A DNA stretch of 39,238 nt from Aquimarina muelleri DSM 19832 (GCF_000430665.1 NZ_AUML01000046.1:1-39238), one strand, 5' to 3'. Shown: positions 25,016 through 33,381, counted from the stretch's first letter. The notes: a model not told the origin generated them from the letters alone. Translations and numbers: made by a program.

Positions 25016-27013
25016 ATGGAAACAACTATGTATAATAATGAGGGTGGGGCATCAGAGATTAGTCAACCTAAACAAGAAGAAAAAGACAAGCAAAAAAATA
25101 GTAAATCAGAAATAGCATTTGCTGAGTTGGAGCGAGGTGTATATGCAGCGTTAGAAACGTATTCTAATGTACATCGGGGGAGCGGGCATAATTCGATGGT
25201 GTCTTCATGTTTGTATGATCAAGCAAGAAATATAGCCTTAGAATATATGGGATTGAATGAAGAAAAATATATTGTTGTTTTCTGTTCTTCAAAAAGAACA
25301 AAAAACCTGAAATCTCAACTTAAACCAGGAACTTACCAATCTTTGACAAGTCAAGAAGTGGGAATTCCACTAGGTATAACGGCAGTTGCTATAGATAAAA
25401 AAGCATTGCCAAAAGGTAGTCCATCTGAATGTGGAGGAGGAACAGCAAGACTTGTTGCAGCAGGTTGGGTAATCTGGAACAATGGACCAGATAAATTTGA
25501 AGCAGGTACTCCAGCTATTGTTAATGTAATTGCATTTAGTAAGTCGCTTTTACTGTTAAAACAATACGGAAAAGATATATTTAAGAAATTACCTAATACA
25601 GACCAAGATATAAAAGAATTGCTTTATAAAGATGAATTGGAGAAATACTCTGGAGTCGAACTTATGAAGCAACTTAGAGAGACTTTAATAGGTCGTGGGT
25701 TCATTGTACCAACAATGGAAGGTGAAAAGCAATTTGTAAACTTAGATAATAGTGCGAGTACTCCTACGTTTATTCCAATATGGAACGCTTTCCGTCACGC
25801 AATTCGTTTACCAGAACAAAGAAAACAAGATTTGGTTCGGGAGGTAAAAACTATTTGTAGTGAAATCCTTGGGGCACCATTAGATACTTATGATATTATT
25901 TTTACTAAAAACACTACAGAATCGATCAATCTTGTGTCCGAAAACTTAGCTAATGAAACTGAAAAGGATATTGATCCTGCAGTCCTAATATCAATATTAG
26001 AACACTCTTCTAATGATTTGCCATGGCGTATGGCATCTAAAATGTCACTGATTCGATTGGGAATAGATGCGGACGGTTTTATTGATTTGGATGAGTTAGA
26101 AACAAATCTACGTGAGCACAATCAAGAACATAAATACGGAAAGAAGCGAATTAAAATTGTAGCTATAAGCGGTGCCTCTAATGTATTAGGAACATGTAAT
26201 GATATAGATAAAATCAGTTCTATTACTCATAAATATGGAGCACAACTGTTAGTAGATGGAGCACAGTTAGTTGCACATCGTAAAGTTGAAATGGAAAAAG
26301 ATGAGATTGATTACATGGCTTTCTCAGCTCATAAGGTATATGCTCCATTTGGCACAGGAGTATTGGTTGTTAAAAAGGGATTACTTAATTATAATCCAGA
26401 TGAAATAAAACAAATCGAATCCTCTGGAGAAGAAAATATAGGAGGTATCGCCTCATTAGGAAAAGCACTTGTACTGCTAAGACGTATTGGTCTGGATGTG
26501 ATTCATGAAGAAGAACAGATGTTAACCAAACGAGTATTGAAAGGCTTGTCCACGATACCAAGCCTTAGAGTTTTCGGGATAAAGGATTTGAATTCTCCTA
26601 AATTTGATCAAAAAATAGGTGTTATTGTCTTCGAAACAAGAGAAATTCTACACAATAAGTTAGCTAAAGAGATGTTTCAAAAAGGAGGGATCGGTGTACG
26701 TTACGGTTGTCATTGCTCTCATTTACTAATCAAAAACTTGCTTAAAACTCACCCTGTACTTGAACAGGTTCAACGTGCTGTGCTAACCGTATCTCCTAAG
26801 ACCCAGCTTCCAGGGGTTGTAAGGGTTAGTCTTGGTATAGAAAATACAGAAGAGGATATTGATACCTTGATAGATGTATTAAATAAGATAACGAATCAGC
26901 CCAAAGGAAAAGTTAGTAGTGATCAAAAGAAAGCAACTGCCCAAGTAGAGTCTGATTTTAAAAAACAATTAGATAAGTTTTCTAAAGCTGCAATCCAACG
27001 AGTCTATGCATAG
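25016..27013 (+). CDS. SufS-like class V PLP enzyme with an extra N-terminal domain
   Basis: 665-aa protein. The C-terminal two thirds (about 230-640) is a class V aminotransferase / group II cysteine-desulfurase-like enzyme: NLDNSASTP, TKNTTESIN, EHSSNDLPWR, LVDGAQLVAHRKV, the Schiff-base lysine in FSAHKVYAPFGTG (Lys440), and RYGCHCSH, where Cys567 matches the SufS persulfide cysteine and Cys565 is an extra one. The first 230 residues include YSNVHRGSGHNS and DQARNIALEYMG, which resemble the N-terminal part of the same fold, then SECGGGTARLV; this looks like a partial, non-catalytic copy or a regulatory domain. The C-terminus (about 640-665) is basic and probably flexible. Reaction (inference): cysteine or cysteine-conjugate desulfuration or C-S bond cleavage. 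An unusual fold arrangement in an otherwise recognisable family. Confidence 0.8.
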   Translation: METTMYNNEGGASEISQPKQEEKDKQKNSKSEIAFAELERGVYAALETYSNVHRGSGHNSMVSSCLYDQARNIALEYMGLNEEKYIVVFCSSKRTKNLKSQLKPGTYQSLTSQEVGIPLGITAVAIDKKALPKGSPSECGGGTARLVAAGWVIWNNGPDKFEAGTPAIVNVIAFSKSLLLLKQYGKDIFKKLPNTDQDIKELLYKDELEKYSGVELMKQLRETLIGRGFIVPTMEGEKQFVNLDNSASTPTFIPIWNAFRHAIRLPEQRKQDLVREVKTICSEILGAPLDTYDIIFTKNTTESINLVSENLANETEKDIDPAVLISILEHSSNDLPWRMASKMSLIRLGIDADGFIDLDELETNLREHNQEHKYGKKRIKIVAISGASNVLGTCNDIDKISSITHKYGAQLLVDGAQLVAHRKVEMEKDEIDYMAFSAHKVYAPFGTGVLVVKKGLLNYNPDEIKQIESSGEENIGGIASLGKALVLLRRIGLDVIHEEEQMLTKRVLKGLSTIPSLRVFGIKDLNSPKFDQKIGVIVFETREILHNKLAKEMFQKGGIGVRYGCHCSHLLIKNLLKTHPVLEQVQRAVLTVSPKTQLPGVVRVSLGIENTEEDIDTLIDVLNKITNQPKGKVSSDQKKATAQVESDFKKQLDKFSKAAIQRVYA

Positions 27014-27113
27014 TTGTTTTAATAAGATACAAATGTTTATAAAAAGCAACAGTCTCATCTCTATAGTATTGTAAGTGCTTATTACTTGTAATTTAGCAGT
27101 TTAGTCTTTTTCA

Positions 27114-27177
27114 ATCAAGTAAAGAGATACTTTACTTGATGATCTTAATGAGGCATAACCATGGTTATGCCTTTAAG
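27114..27177 (+). terminator. Paired perfect inverted repeats after the SufS-like gene
   Basis: Two adjacent structures. ATCAAGTAAAG (27114-27124) and CTTTACTTGAT (27130-27140) form an 11-bp stem with a 5-nt loop. Next comes a perfect 22-bp palindrome at 27151-27172 centred on CCATGG, with CTTAA/TTAAG arms outside it. They may end transcription from the sulfur cassette or bind a regulator. No long T tract follows, so the terminator label is tentative. Confidence 0.45.
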
Positions 27178-27438
27178 AGGATATGTCATTATTTGTTCAG
27201 TAGTTATCAGGAAATGATAATTAGACTTGATCTAATATTTGATGATTAATAAGGCTAAATATGGCTCAACATTTTGTTGGAAAAAAAAACAGATTCAATC
27301 ATGAATCATTACAAATCATTTGGGATACCTTATGTTTTTAAGAACTATTTATCTGTACGGGTACTTAGTCCATATATGTAAAGATGTAAGGACCGTCAAA
27401 AAAACTTAATTTTTAATCATTTAATAATAGAAAAATAT
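27178..27438 (+). promoter_or_regulatory. Non-coding leader before the HMG-CoA-synthase-like gene
   Basis: The whole gap 27014-27438 has no credible gene. Apart from the inverted repeats at 27114-27177, the remainder is A/T-rich and presumably holds the promoter of the beta-branching genes. I could not place a convincing TTTG...TAnnTTTG pair in it. Confidence 0.3.
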
Positions 27439-28698
27439 ATGCGAATAGCAGGAATTGAAGCGATGAATGTCTTTGCAGGCACAACATTTTTGGATGTAGA
27501 AAAGCTTGCAGAACATCGTAAATTGGATACATCCCGATTTAAAAACCTTCTTATGAAGGAGAAAACCGTAGCATTACCTTACGAAGACCCAGTTACTTTT
27601 GGAGTAAATGCGGCTAAACCCATTATTGATGCTCTTAGCCCAGAAGAAAAAGATCGTATTGAGTTAGTAATTTCATGCACAGAATCGTCCTTTGATTTCG
27701 GTAAATCAATGAGTACTTATTTCCATGAGATTTTAGATTTAAGTCGCAACTGTCGTTTATTTGAAGTGAAAAATGCATGTTATTCTGGAGTAGCAGGGTT
27801 TCAAATGGCAGTTAATTTTATTCTGTCTCAAACTTCTCCTGGAGCAAAAGCTTTGGTTATCGCAACGGATGTATCTCGTTTTATGATTGAAGAAGGTGGA
27901 GATGCACTCACCATGGAATGGTCATTTGCGGAACCCAGTGGAGGAGCAGGTGCTGTCGCTATGTTGGTTAGCCAGAAACCCCATGTATTCCAAGTAGATA
28001 TTGGGGCTAATGGCTATTATGGTTATCAGGTTATGGATACATGTAGACCGACTACAGATGGCGAAGCTGGGGATTCAGATTTGTCATTACTTTCTTATTT
28101 AGATTGTAGTGAGAATGCTTTTTATGAATATCAAAAACGTGTTCCTGAGGCAGATTACGCCAAAACTTTTAGTTATTTGGCATTTCACACTCCCTTTGGA
28201 GGAATGGTCAAGGGCGCCCATCGTAATTTAATGCGTAAAACGGTAAAAGCAAAAACTAAGGATATTGAAATAGATTTTGAGAACCGTGTAGTTCCTGGAT
28301 TAATCTACTGTCAACGGATTGGTAATATTATGGGAGCTACAGCCATGATGTCTCTTGCTAGTACTATCGAGAATGGTAGTTTTGATGGACCACAAAGAAT
28401 AGGTTGTTTCTCTTATGGGTCGGGCTGTTGTTCTGAGTTTTTTAGTGGTATAGTTAGTGAAGAAAGTCAGAAAAGTATGCAGAAATTTAATATAAAAGAG
28501 CAATTTGATAAGAGATATGAATTAACAATGGATGAGTACGAAAATCTGTTAGTTGGTAGTAATGCAGTAAAATTTGGCACACGTAATGTAACTTTGGATG
28601 CTGATTTTATTCCCCAGTCCAAAAAAGCACTTGGTAAAGAGACACTTTTTTTGAAGGAAATTAAGGAATTTAAAAGAATATACGAATGGAGGTCATAA
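27439..28698 (+). CDS. HMG-CoA synthase-like beta-branching enzyme (HCS, PksG type)
   Basis: 419-aa member of the hydroxymethylglutaryl-CoA synthase family that works on ACP-bound beta-ketothioesters in polyketide beta-branching: it adds an acetyl-ACP carbanion to the beta-keto group of the growing chain. Catalytic Cys114 is seen in KNACYSGVAGFQ, the conserved Glu in SCTESSFDFG, and the His in SYLAFHTPFGG. Length is normal for PksG-type enzymes. It overlaps the enoyl-CoA hydratase gene downstream by 13 bases, consistent with translational coupling. The partner ACP and decarboxylating KS are at 33121 and 33460. Highly confident as a beta-branching HCS, since it lies in a PKS cluster with all but one of its usual partners. 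Confidence 0.95.
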   Translation: MRIAGIEAMNVFAGTTFLDVEKLAEHRKLDTSRFKNLLMKEKTVALPYEDPVTFGVNAAKPIIDALSPEEKDRIELVISCTESSFDFGKSMSTYFHEILDLSRNCRLFEVKNACYSGVAGFQMAVNFILSQTSPGAKALVIATDVSRFMIEEGGDALTMEWSFAEPSGGAGAVAMLVSQKPHVFQVDIGANGYYGYQVMDTCRPTTDGEAGDSDLSLLSYLDCSENAFYEYQKRVPEADYAKTFSYLAFHTPFGGMVKGAHRNLMRKTVKAKTKDIEIDFENRVVPGLIYCQRIGNIMGATAMMSLASTIENGSFDGPQRIGCFSYGSGCCSEFFSGIVSEESQKSMQKFNIKEQFDKRYELTMDEYENLLVGSNAVKFGTRNVTLDADFIPQSKKALGKETLFLKEIKEFKRIYEWRS

Positions 28699-29471
28699 GT
28701 AACACAACATCTTACGAAACTATAAAAGTTAGATTCGAAGGCGATATTTGTTTTATTCAAATCGATCGTCCAGAGGCTAATAATGCAATTAATAATAGTC
28801 TAGTCGAAGAATTTACTAATGTACTTAATTTATGTGAAGAGGAGATTAAAATAGTAGTTATTGAAGGTTCTGAGGAAGTGTTCTGTTTTGGAGCGGATTT
28901 TAAAAGTATTCAGGAAAGTCTTGAAAACGGTGTTTTACATCAGGAACAAAACCCAGAATTAATGTATGATCTGTGGACTAAACTGTCCTCAGGACCCTAC
29001 ATTACTATTGCACATGTTAGAGGAAAAGCTAATGCTGGAGGTATTGGGTTTGTAGCTGCTTGCGATATAGTACTCTGTGAAGAAAAAGCAGTATTCAGTC
29101 TATCTGAACTTCTTTTTGGGTTGATGCCTGCTTGTGTTTTACCTTTTTTGATTCGCCGGATTGGGTTTTCTAAAGCGCACTATATGACATTGATGACACA
29201 GCCTGTATTGGCAAAGCAAGCACATGAATGGGGCTTGGTGGATGCATATGAAGAGAATAGCGAGAATCTGTTAAGAAAACATTTATTACGACTACGACTA
29301 CTATCAAAACAAGGGGTTACTCGTTATAAAAGTTACATAAACAAACTAAACAATTTTCATGAGGCTTCTAAACCAGATGCTCTGGCTGCTAATATTGAAG
29401 TGTTTTCTGATCAAAATAACTTGGATAAAATATCAAGGTTTGTAAAAACAGGACAGTTTCCTTGGGAATGA
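28686..29471 (+). CDS. Enoyl-CoA hydratase, ECH1 type of beta-branching (PksH-like)
   Basis: 261-aa crotonase-superfamily protein that dehydrates the HMG-type intermediate on the ACP. Oxyanion-hole segments are seen in FGADFKS and GKANAGGIGF. The stretch SELLFGLMPACVLPFLIRRI followed by AHYMTLMT is what I recognise from PksH/BaeH-type ECH1 enzymes. Its ATG lies inside the end of the HCS gene. No second hydratase of the decarboxylating ECH2 (PksI) type is visible in this window, so either it lies outside or the branch keeps its carboxyl group. Confidence 0.9.
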   Translation: MEVISNTTSYETIKVRFEGDICFIQIDRPEANNAINNSLVEEFTNVLNLCEEEIKIVVIEGSEEVFCFGADFKSIQESLENGVLHQEQNPELMYDLWTKLSSGPYITIAHVRGKANAGGIGFVAACDIVLCEEKAVFSLSELLFGLMPACVLPFLIRRIGFSKAHYMTLMTQPVLAKQAHEWGLVDAYEENSENLLRKHLLRLRLLSKQGVTRYKSYINKLNNFHEASKPDALAANIEVFSDQNNLDKISRFVKTGQFPWE

Positions 29472-29482
29472 ATGTAAATATT

Positions 29483-29509
29483 TTATCTGGATGTAATTTT
29501 TCCAGATAA
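29483..29509 (+). terminator. Short hairpin just after the ECH gene
   Basis: TTATCTGGA and TCCAGATAA form a perfect 9-bp stem with a 9-nt loop, 11 bases after the stop codon. No T tract follows immediately, so it may instead protect the transcript end or act with the next hairpin. Confidence 0.4.
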
Positions 29510-29533
29510 GATTGCTATAGAATTCTCTATAAA

Positions 29534-29590
29534 ATGGGTTTGACTAATGTTTTTTTAAGTGTGCAAAAGTCAAACCCATATAGTTTTTTA
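29534..29590 (+). terminator. Rho-independent-like terminator before the outer-membrane protein gene
   Basis: ATGGGTTTGACT (29534-29545) and AGTCAAACCCAT (29568-29579) form a perfect 12-bp stem with a 22-nt loop. A T-rich tract follows from about 29584. It probably separates the HCS-ECH transcript from the gene at 29673. Confidence 0.55.
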
Positions 29591-29672
29591 GATTCTATTT
29601 TAAATAATTTTTTGATAGATTTTAGACAGACGCAAAGAATATAAATCATTATAATTTACTTTTAAGGAAAGT

Positions 29673-31028
29673 ATGAAGGGTAACTCCAACTTCGTCAAGC
29701 ATAGTATATATAGTATTATTTTTTCATTTTTTTGTTTTTCATTTTCTTATAGTCAGATTCCCGTTGAAAAGGATTCTATAGGAGGTTGGGAGGATTTTAA
29801 TATGATTGATATAGAACCTTCTATAAATCAAGAAAAAAACAAGTCTCCTTCATGGAGTTCTAGTATATTTAAAGGTACGCGTTTAGGAATCCAATATGAT
29901 ATAGCTTATAAATTTGAAAAACCAGACAAAATAATGAATAATAGGCTTTCATATAGGTTAGAATATTCTCGAGCTTTCTTAGATTATTTTTCACTTCATG
30001 TGGATACTAAGTTGTTTACTTTTTTTAAAAATGATCATAGGATTAAAAGTGAAGAGGATATAATGTCGTTTGAAGGAAGGACAAGGGAAGCTTATTTACA
30101 GGCTAGTTTTAATAAAACAAGTATAAAAGCAGGAATCCAAGTAATCGTATGGGGAGAATCGGATTATGCGATTGTTACAAATGAAATAGGCCGTTTAGAC
30201 TATAGAGAACCGTTAAGTCTTAATATAGATGATTTAAGAATTGGTCAACCAATGCTTACTGTTGATCAGTATACATCCTTCGGAAATTGGAGTGGTTTTT
30301 TTGTGCCTTATCCACAATTTAATGAGCAACCAAGAAAAGGAACAGGATATTATTATGATCCTTTTGATGGAAATGTTGAATATGAAAAGAAAAAACAAGA
30401 TGAAAATTTTTTTGAATATGGTTTAAGATGGAGGAAAACTTTTGGTAAGAGTGATATTAGTATTATGGCAGCTAGTTTAATAGACAATCAATATGCTTTA
30501 ACGATGATTTCTCCTAATCTTATATCTAGAAGTAAAGAACGTTTTTTTATGACTGGTGCGACCTTCAATCGAGCAATAAATAATTTTCTGGTTAAAGGGG
30601 AAGTAGCTATAAAATCACAAAAAACATATAATGATGCATCGTTTCAGATGGTAAAAAAAGATGCGCTAGATGCATCATTCGGGATTGATTATTCGCCCAA
30701 CAGTACCTTTACATTAAGTATGGAAGCCGTAAACTACCATATAATGAATTGGACAGATGAAATTCAGGGCATTCCCAGAAATAATCACATATTGTTGTTA
30801 GCCTTGAGCAAACAATTAATGAAAAATGATTTAGCTCTTAGCTGGGCTTCTATGTATAATGGTCCTTATACCAACTTTTTTAATATATTATCCGCTTCCT
30901 ATAATTGGAATGATCATATTACATTAAATTGTGATGTACTTATTCCCATCACCGATGATGTTAAAAGTGGTTTTTATCCGTATCGGGATCAAAAACAATT
31001 CGCTTTTAGGGTTTTATACCAGCTTTAG
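29673..31028 (+). CDS. Outer-membrane beta-barrel protein (DUF1302-like)
   Basis: 451-aa secreted protein. The N-terminus has a typical signal peptide: basic start, hydrophobic core FFCFSFSY, likely cleavage at SYS-Q. The body alternates polar and aromatic strands, as in a barrel, for example KAGIQVIVWGESDYAIV and LNIDDLRIGQPML, which resemble the DUF1302 / alginate-export-like channel families. No TonB box or plug domain is visible. It is flanked by beta-branching and trans-AT genes on the same strand, so it may help the product, or a precursor, cross the outer membrane (inference). A terminator-like hairpin before it suggests its own transcript. Confidence 0.65.
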   Translation: MKGNSNFVKHSIYSIIFSFFCFSFSYSQIPVEKDSIGGWEDFNMIDIEPSINQEKNKSPSWSSSIFKGTRLGIQYDIAYKFEKPDKIMNNRLSYRLEYSRAFLDYFSLHVDTKLFTFFKNDHRIKSEEDIMSFEGRTREAYLQASFNKTSIKAGIQVIVWGESDYAIVTNEIGRLDYREPLSLNIDDLRIGQPMLTVDQYTSFGNWSGFFVPYPQFNEQPRKGTGYYYDPFDGNVEYEKKKQDENFFEYGLRWRKTFGKSDISIMAASLIDNQYALTMISPNLISRSKERFFMTGATFNRAINNFLVKGEVAIKSQKTYNDASFQMVKKDALDASFGIDYSPNSTFTLSMEAVNYHIMNWTDEIQGIPRNNHILLLALSKQLMKNDLALSWASMYNGPYTNFFNILSASYNWNDHITLNCDVLIPITDDVKSGFYPYRDQKQFAFRVLYQL

Positions 31029-31216
31029 TAGATTATATTTAGTCTATCTATAATATTCTTGAGATATTACAAATAATCTGAAAAAATTCAAATAAAAATA
31101 GAAGAGTAGTTTTTTGTCAGATAACCAATAGATTTTCATAACGCTCATTAAAGAAAGTTAGGTTAAGCGTTGAGACGGAATTACAAAAAACTGTTTTTAT
31201 AAAACAAAATTATTAA

Positions 31217-32167
31217 ATGAATAAACAGAATATATTTATGTTTTCTGGGCAAGGGTCTCAATACTACCAAATGGGTAAAGAGCTCTACGAACAGCATAAA
31301 CAATTTAGATATTGGATGGATCATTGTAATGAAATGGTTTCTCCATTAATAAAAACCTCTTTAATTGATGTTCTTTATCGAGGAAAGGGAAAAAGTGAAC
31401 CCTTTGATAACATTCTCTATACGAACCCTAGCTTATTGTGTATACAATATAGTATGTTTAATCTGCTTAAGGAAATGGATATTCAACCAGATTTCTTAAT
31501 GGGTTACAGTATAGGGGAGCTTAATGCAGCCGTTGTTTCGGAGGCTATTTCCTTAGAGGATGGGATTAGTCTAGCATTTGATATTGGTAAACTTACTAAT
31601 GAAAAGACCAAACCTGCGAGCATGTTAGCCATTATGGGATCAAAATCAATAATAACTGATTTTTCAGACATTTTTCATAATTGCTGGCTCACAGCAGAGA
31701 ATTTTCAGGATAATTTTGTTGTAAGTGGGTTACCGCATACTATAAAAGATCTTCATGAAAATTTGAAGAAAAAGAATATAATGTCTCAAATATTACCAGT
31801 TAATTATGGGTTTCATACAGAGCTCATAGATCCAATAGAAAAGGACTTTAAAAAACGTATAAAAAATATCCATATATCAACCACCAAAATCCCTATGATT
31901 TCGTCATTAAAAGAAGGGGTAATTCAGGAGTTAGACAGTGATTATTTATGGAAAGCTATCCGATATCCTGTCAATTTTGAACAAACGGTTAAAAAAATAG
32001 AACAAACAGGTGATTATGTTTTTATAGATATAGGACCAAGTGGAACTCTGTCAACTTTTGTTAAATATATACTTTCATCAAATTCTACTTCAGTTTCTTT
32101 ACAGATGATAAATCAATTTGGAAGAGATTTGAATGCTATTGAAAAATTAAAAACTTGTCTGTGCTAG
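31217..32167 (+). CDS. Trans-acting acyltransferase-like acyl hydrolase (PedC-type, AT1)
   Basis: 316-aa FabD-fold protein. The GQGSQY start, nucleophile Ser98 in GYSIGE, and His200 in GFHTELID are seen. The arginine that holds the malonyl carboxylate in true malonyl transferases (KRGELM in the second AT of this cluster) is replaced by Ile123 in DIGKLT. Family knowledge links loss of this Arg in cluster-borne second ATs to acyl hydrolases that clear stalled or wrong acyl groups from ACPs. It is therefore predicted to be a proofreading hydrolase, not a malonyl donor. It stands 188 bases after the barrel-protein gene and just before the tRNA gene. Confidence 0.85.
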   Translation: MNKQNIFMFSGQGSQYYQMGKELYEQHKQFRYWMDHCNEMVSPLIKTSLIDVLYRGKGKSEPFDNILYTNPSLLCIQYSMFNLLKEMDIQPDFLMGYSIGELNAAVVSEAISLEDGISLAFDIGKLTNEKTKPASMLAIMGSKSIITDFSDIFHNCWLTAENFQDNFVVSGLPHTIKDLHENLKKKNIMSQILPVNYGFHTELIDPIEKDFKKRIKNIHISTTKIPMISSLKEGVIQELDSDYLWKAIRYPVNFEQTVKKIEQTGDYVFIDIGPSGTLSTFVKYILSSNSTSVSLQMINQFGRDLNAIEKLKTCLC

Positions 32168-32219
32168 CAGTATTAGTTGTTATAAAATTAAAAATTTTCA
32201 CAGAATAATTATGAGAAAC

Positions 32220-32294
32220 GGCGCTGTACCCAAGAGGTCTAAGGGAAAGGCTCGCAAAGCCTTTATTTCAGTGGTTCGAATCCACTCGGCGCCT
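32220..32294 (+). tRNA. tRNA-Cys-like gene (anticodon GCA) with C33 instead of U33
   Basis: A 75-nt cloverleaf can be drawn by hand. Acceptor GGCGCTG (32220-32226) pairs with CGGCGCC (32287-32293), including one G-U. The D arm CCC/GGG has an 11-nt loop containing GG. The anticodon stem AAGGC/GCCTT encloses loop TCGCAAA, giving anticodon GCA at 32254-32256. The variable loop is TATTTC. The T arm AGTGG/CCACT has loop TTCGAAT. The discriminator is T (U73 in RNA), the known identity base of tRNA-Cys. CCA is not encoded, as is common in Bacteroidota. The odd point is C at position 33 (32253), where U is nearly universal. It lies inside the biosynthetic cluster, between the acyl hydrolase and the metallo-hydrolase. 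It could be functional, degenerate or specialised. Confidence 0.8.
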
Positions 32295-32352
32295 CTAAAA
32301 AAATCATAATAAAGTACAAATTTACACATCCATAAAAATTGAAAATTTAAGA

Positions 32353-33057
32353 ATGAATATTAAACATATAGATGTTGGATATAGCGGTGTAATACAAGTT
32401 GTTATACTTAGAATAACATATATGTCTATGGTGAACTATAGCTATATGGTATTAGATCATATTAATAATCAGGCAATTATTGTAGATCCTGCCTGGGATA
32501 TGGAAAAAATAGAGCAAACGTTAGAGGATACAGGAACAGTTCTGAGGGGAATTTTACTTACTCATTCTCACCCTGACCATATTCATTTAGCCAGACCATT
32601 AGCAGAAAAATATCATTGTCCGATATGGATGTCAAATGAAGAAATAGAGGATTCTGGATTTAGTGCTCCCCAATTAGTTGGTATAGATAAAACACCATGG
32701 TCTGTTGGACAAATACAAATCGAACCTATATTTACGCCAGGTCATACACCTGGAGGAATGTGTTACCTAATAGGAAATAGTCTGTTTACAGGTGATACAT
32801 TATTTATAGAAGGTTGTGGTTTATGTCCAGATATACAGTCTGCACATGATATGTTTGAAAGTATCGAATATTTAAAAAATAGACTAAAGCCAGAAACGCT
32901 CATTTTTCCAGGACATAGTTATGGAAGACCACCTGGTCAAATGTTTTCATACGTGTTGAAAAATAATATATATCTACAATTTAATAATAAAAATGATTTT
33001 ACAGCTTATCGTTTAAGGAAAGGACAGAATAAAGTAAGCTTTTTCGATTTTAAGTAA
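32353..33057 (+). CDS. MBL-fold metallo-hydrolase (PksB/BaeB-like)
   Basis: 234-aa metallo-beta-lactamase-fold hydrolase of the glyoxalase II type. The metal motif THSHPDH gives His71, His73, Asp75 and His76. Further ligands are likely in TPGHTPGG, FTGDTLF and FPGHSYG. Enzymes of this type (PksB, BaeB) are common in trans-AT clusters and are thought to hydrolyse thioesters; their exact role is not settled. It begins 58 bases after the tRNA gene and 63 bases before the ACP gene, in the same direction as its neighbours. The start chosen is the first ATG (32353); a second Met at about residue 25 is possible but would remove the first strand. Confidence 0.9.
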   Translation: MNIKHIDVGYSGVIQVVILRITYMSMVNYSYMVLDHINNQAIIVDPAWDMEKIEQTLEDTGTVLRGILLTHSHPDHIHLARPLAEKYHCPIWMSNEEIEDSGFSAPQLVGIDKTPWSVGQIQIEPIFTPGHTPGGMCYLIGNSLFTGDTLFIEGCGLCPDIQSAHDMFESIEYLKNRLKPETLIFPGHSYGRPPGQMFSYVLKNNIYLQFNNKNDFTAYRLRKGQNKVSFFDFK

Positions 33058-33120
33058 GGATATAAAAGTCAAAAATTAGTACATTATATAATAATATATT
33101 TAAATTAAATAAGTGAAATT

Positions 33121-33381
33121 ATGTCAAAAGAACATGTTTTTGAAGTAGTAAAAAATATCATAGTGGAAGTACTTCCTGATGTAGAATTAGATCAGGTTTC
33201 CATAGAAAAAAGTTTGAAAGATCTTGGAGCTAACTCGATTGATAGGATGGAGATTGTTACCATGTCGATGGAAGAATTAGATCTTAAAATACCATTAATG
33301 AGTTTTGCCCAAGTTGGTAATATTGAAGGCATGGTCGATGTATTAACAGATAATTATGTGGCCTCTGTCGAAAGTAATTAG
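33121..33381 (+). CDS. Stand-alone acyl carrier protein (donor ACP of the beta-branching cassette)
   Basis: 86-aa carrier protein. The phosphopantetheine site is Ser39 in GANSIDRME. In beta-branching it carries the malonyl group that the decarboxylating KS turns into acetyl, the donor for the HMG-CoA-synthase-like enzyme. Its position just before the decarboxylating KS supports this AcpK-type role. It is also the only free carrier protein in the window, so it could alternatively serve the terminal KS5-DH4 module, which lacks one. Confidence 0.92.
   Translation: MSKEHVFEVVKNIIVEVLPDVELDQVSIEKSLKDLGANSIDRMEIVTMSMEELDLKIPLMSFAQVGNIEGMVDVLTDNYVASVESN

Noticed and set aside
32252..32258. Reading the tRNA anticodon as CGC (Ala), which would restore U33
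   Set aside because: It would shift the loop by one base and break the 5-bp AAGGC/GCCTT stem; the intact stem and U73 favour GCA (Cys).
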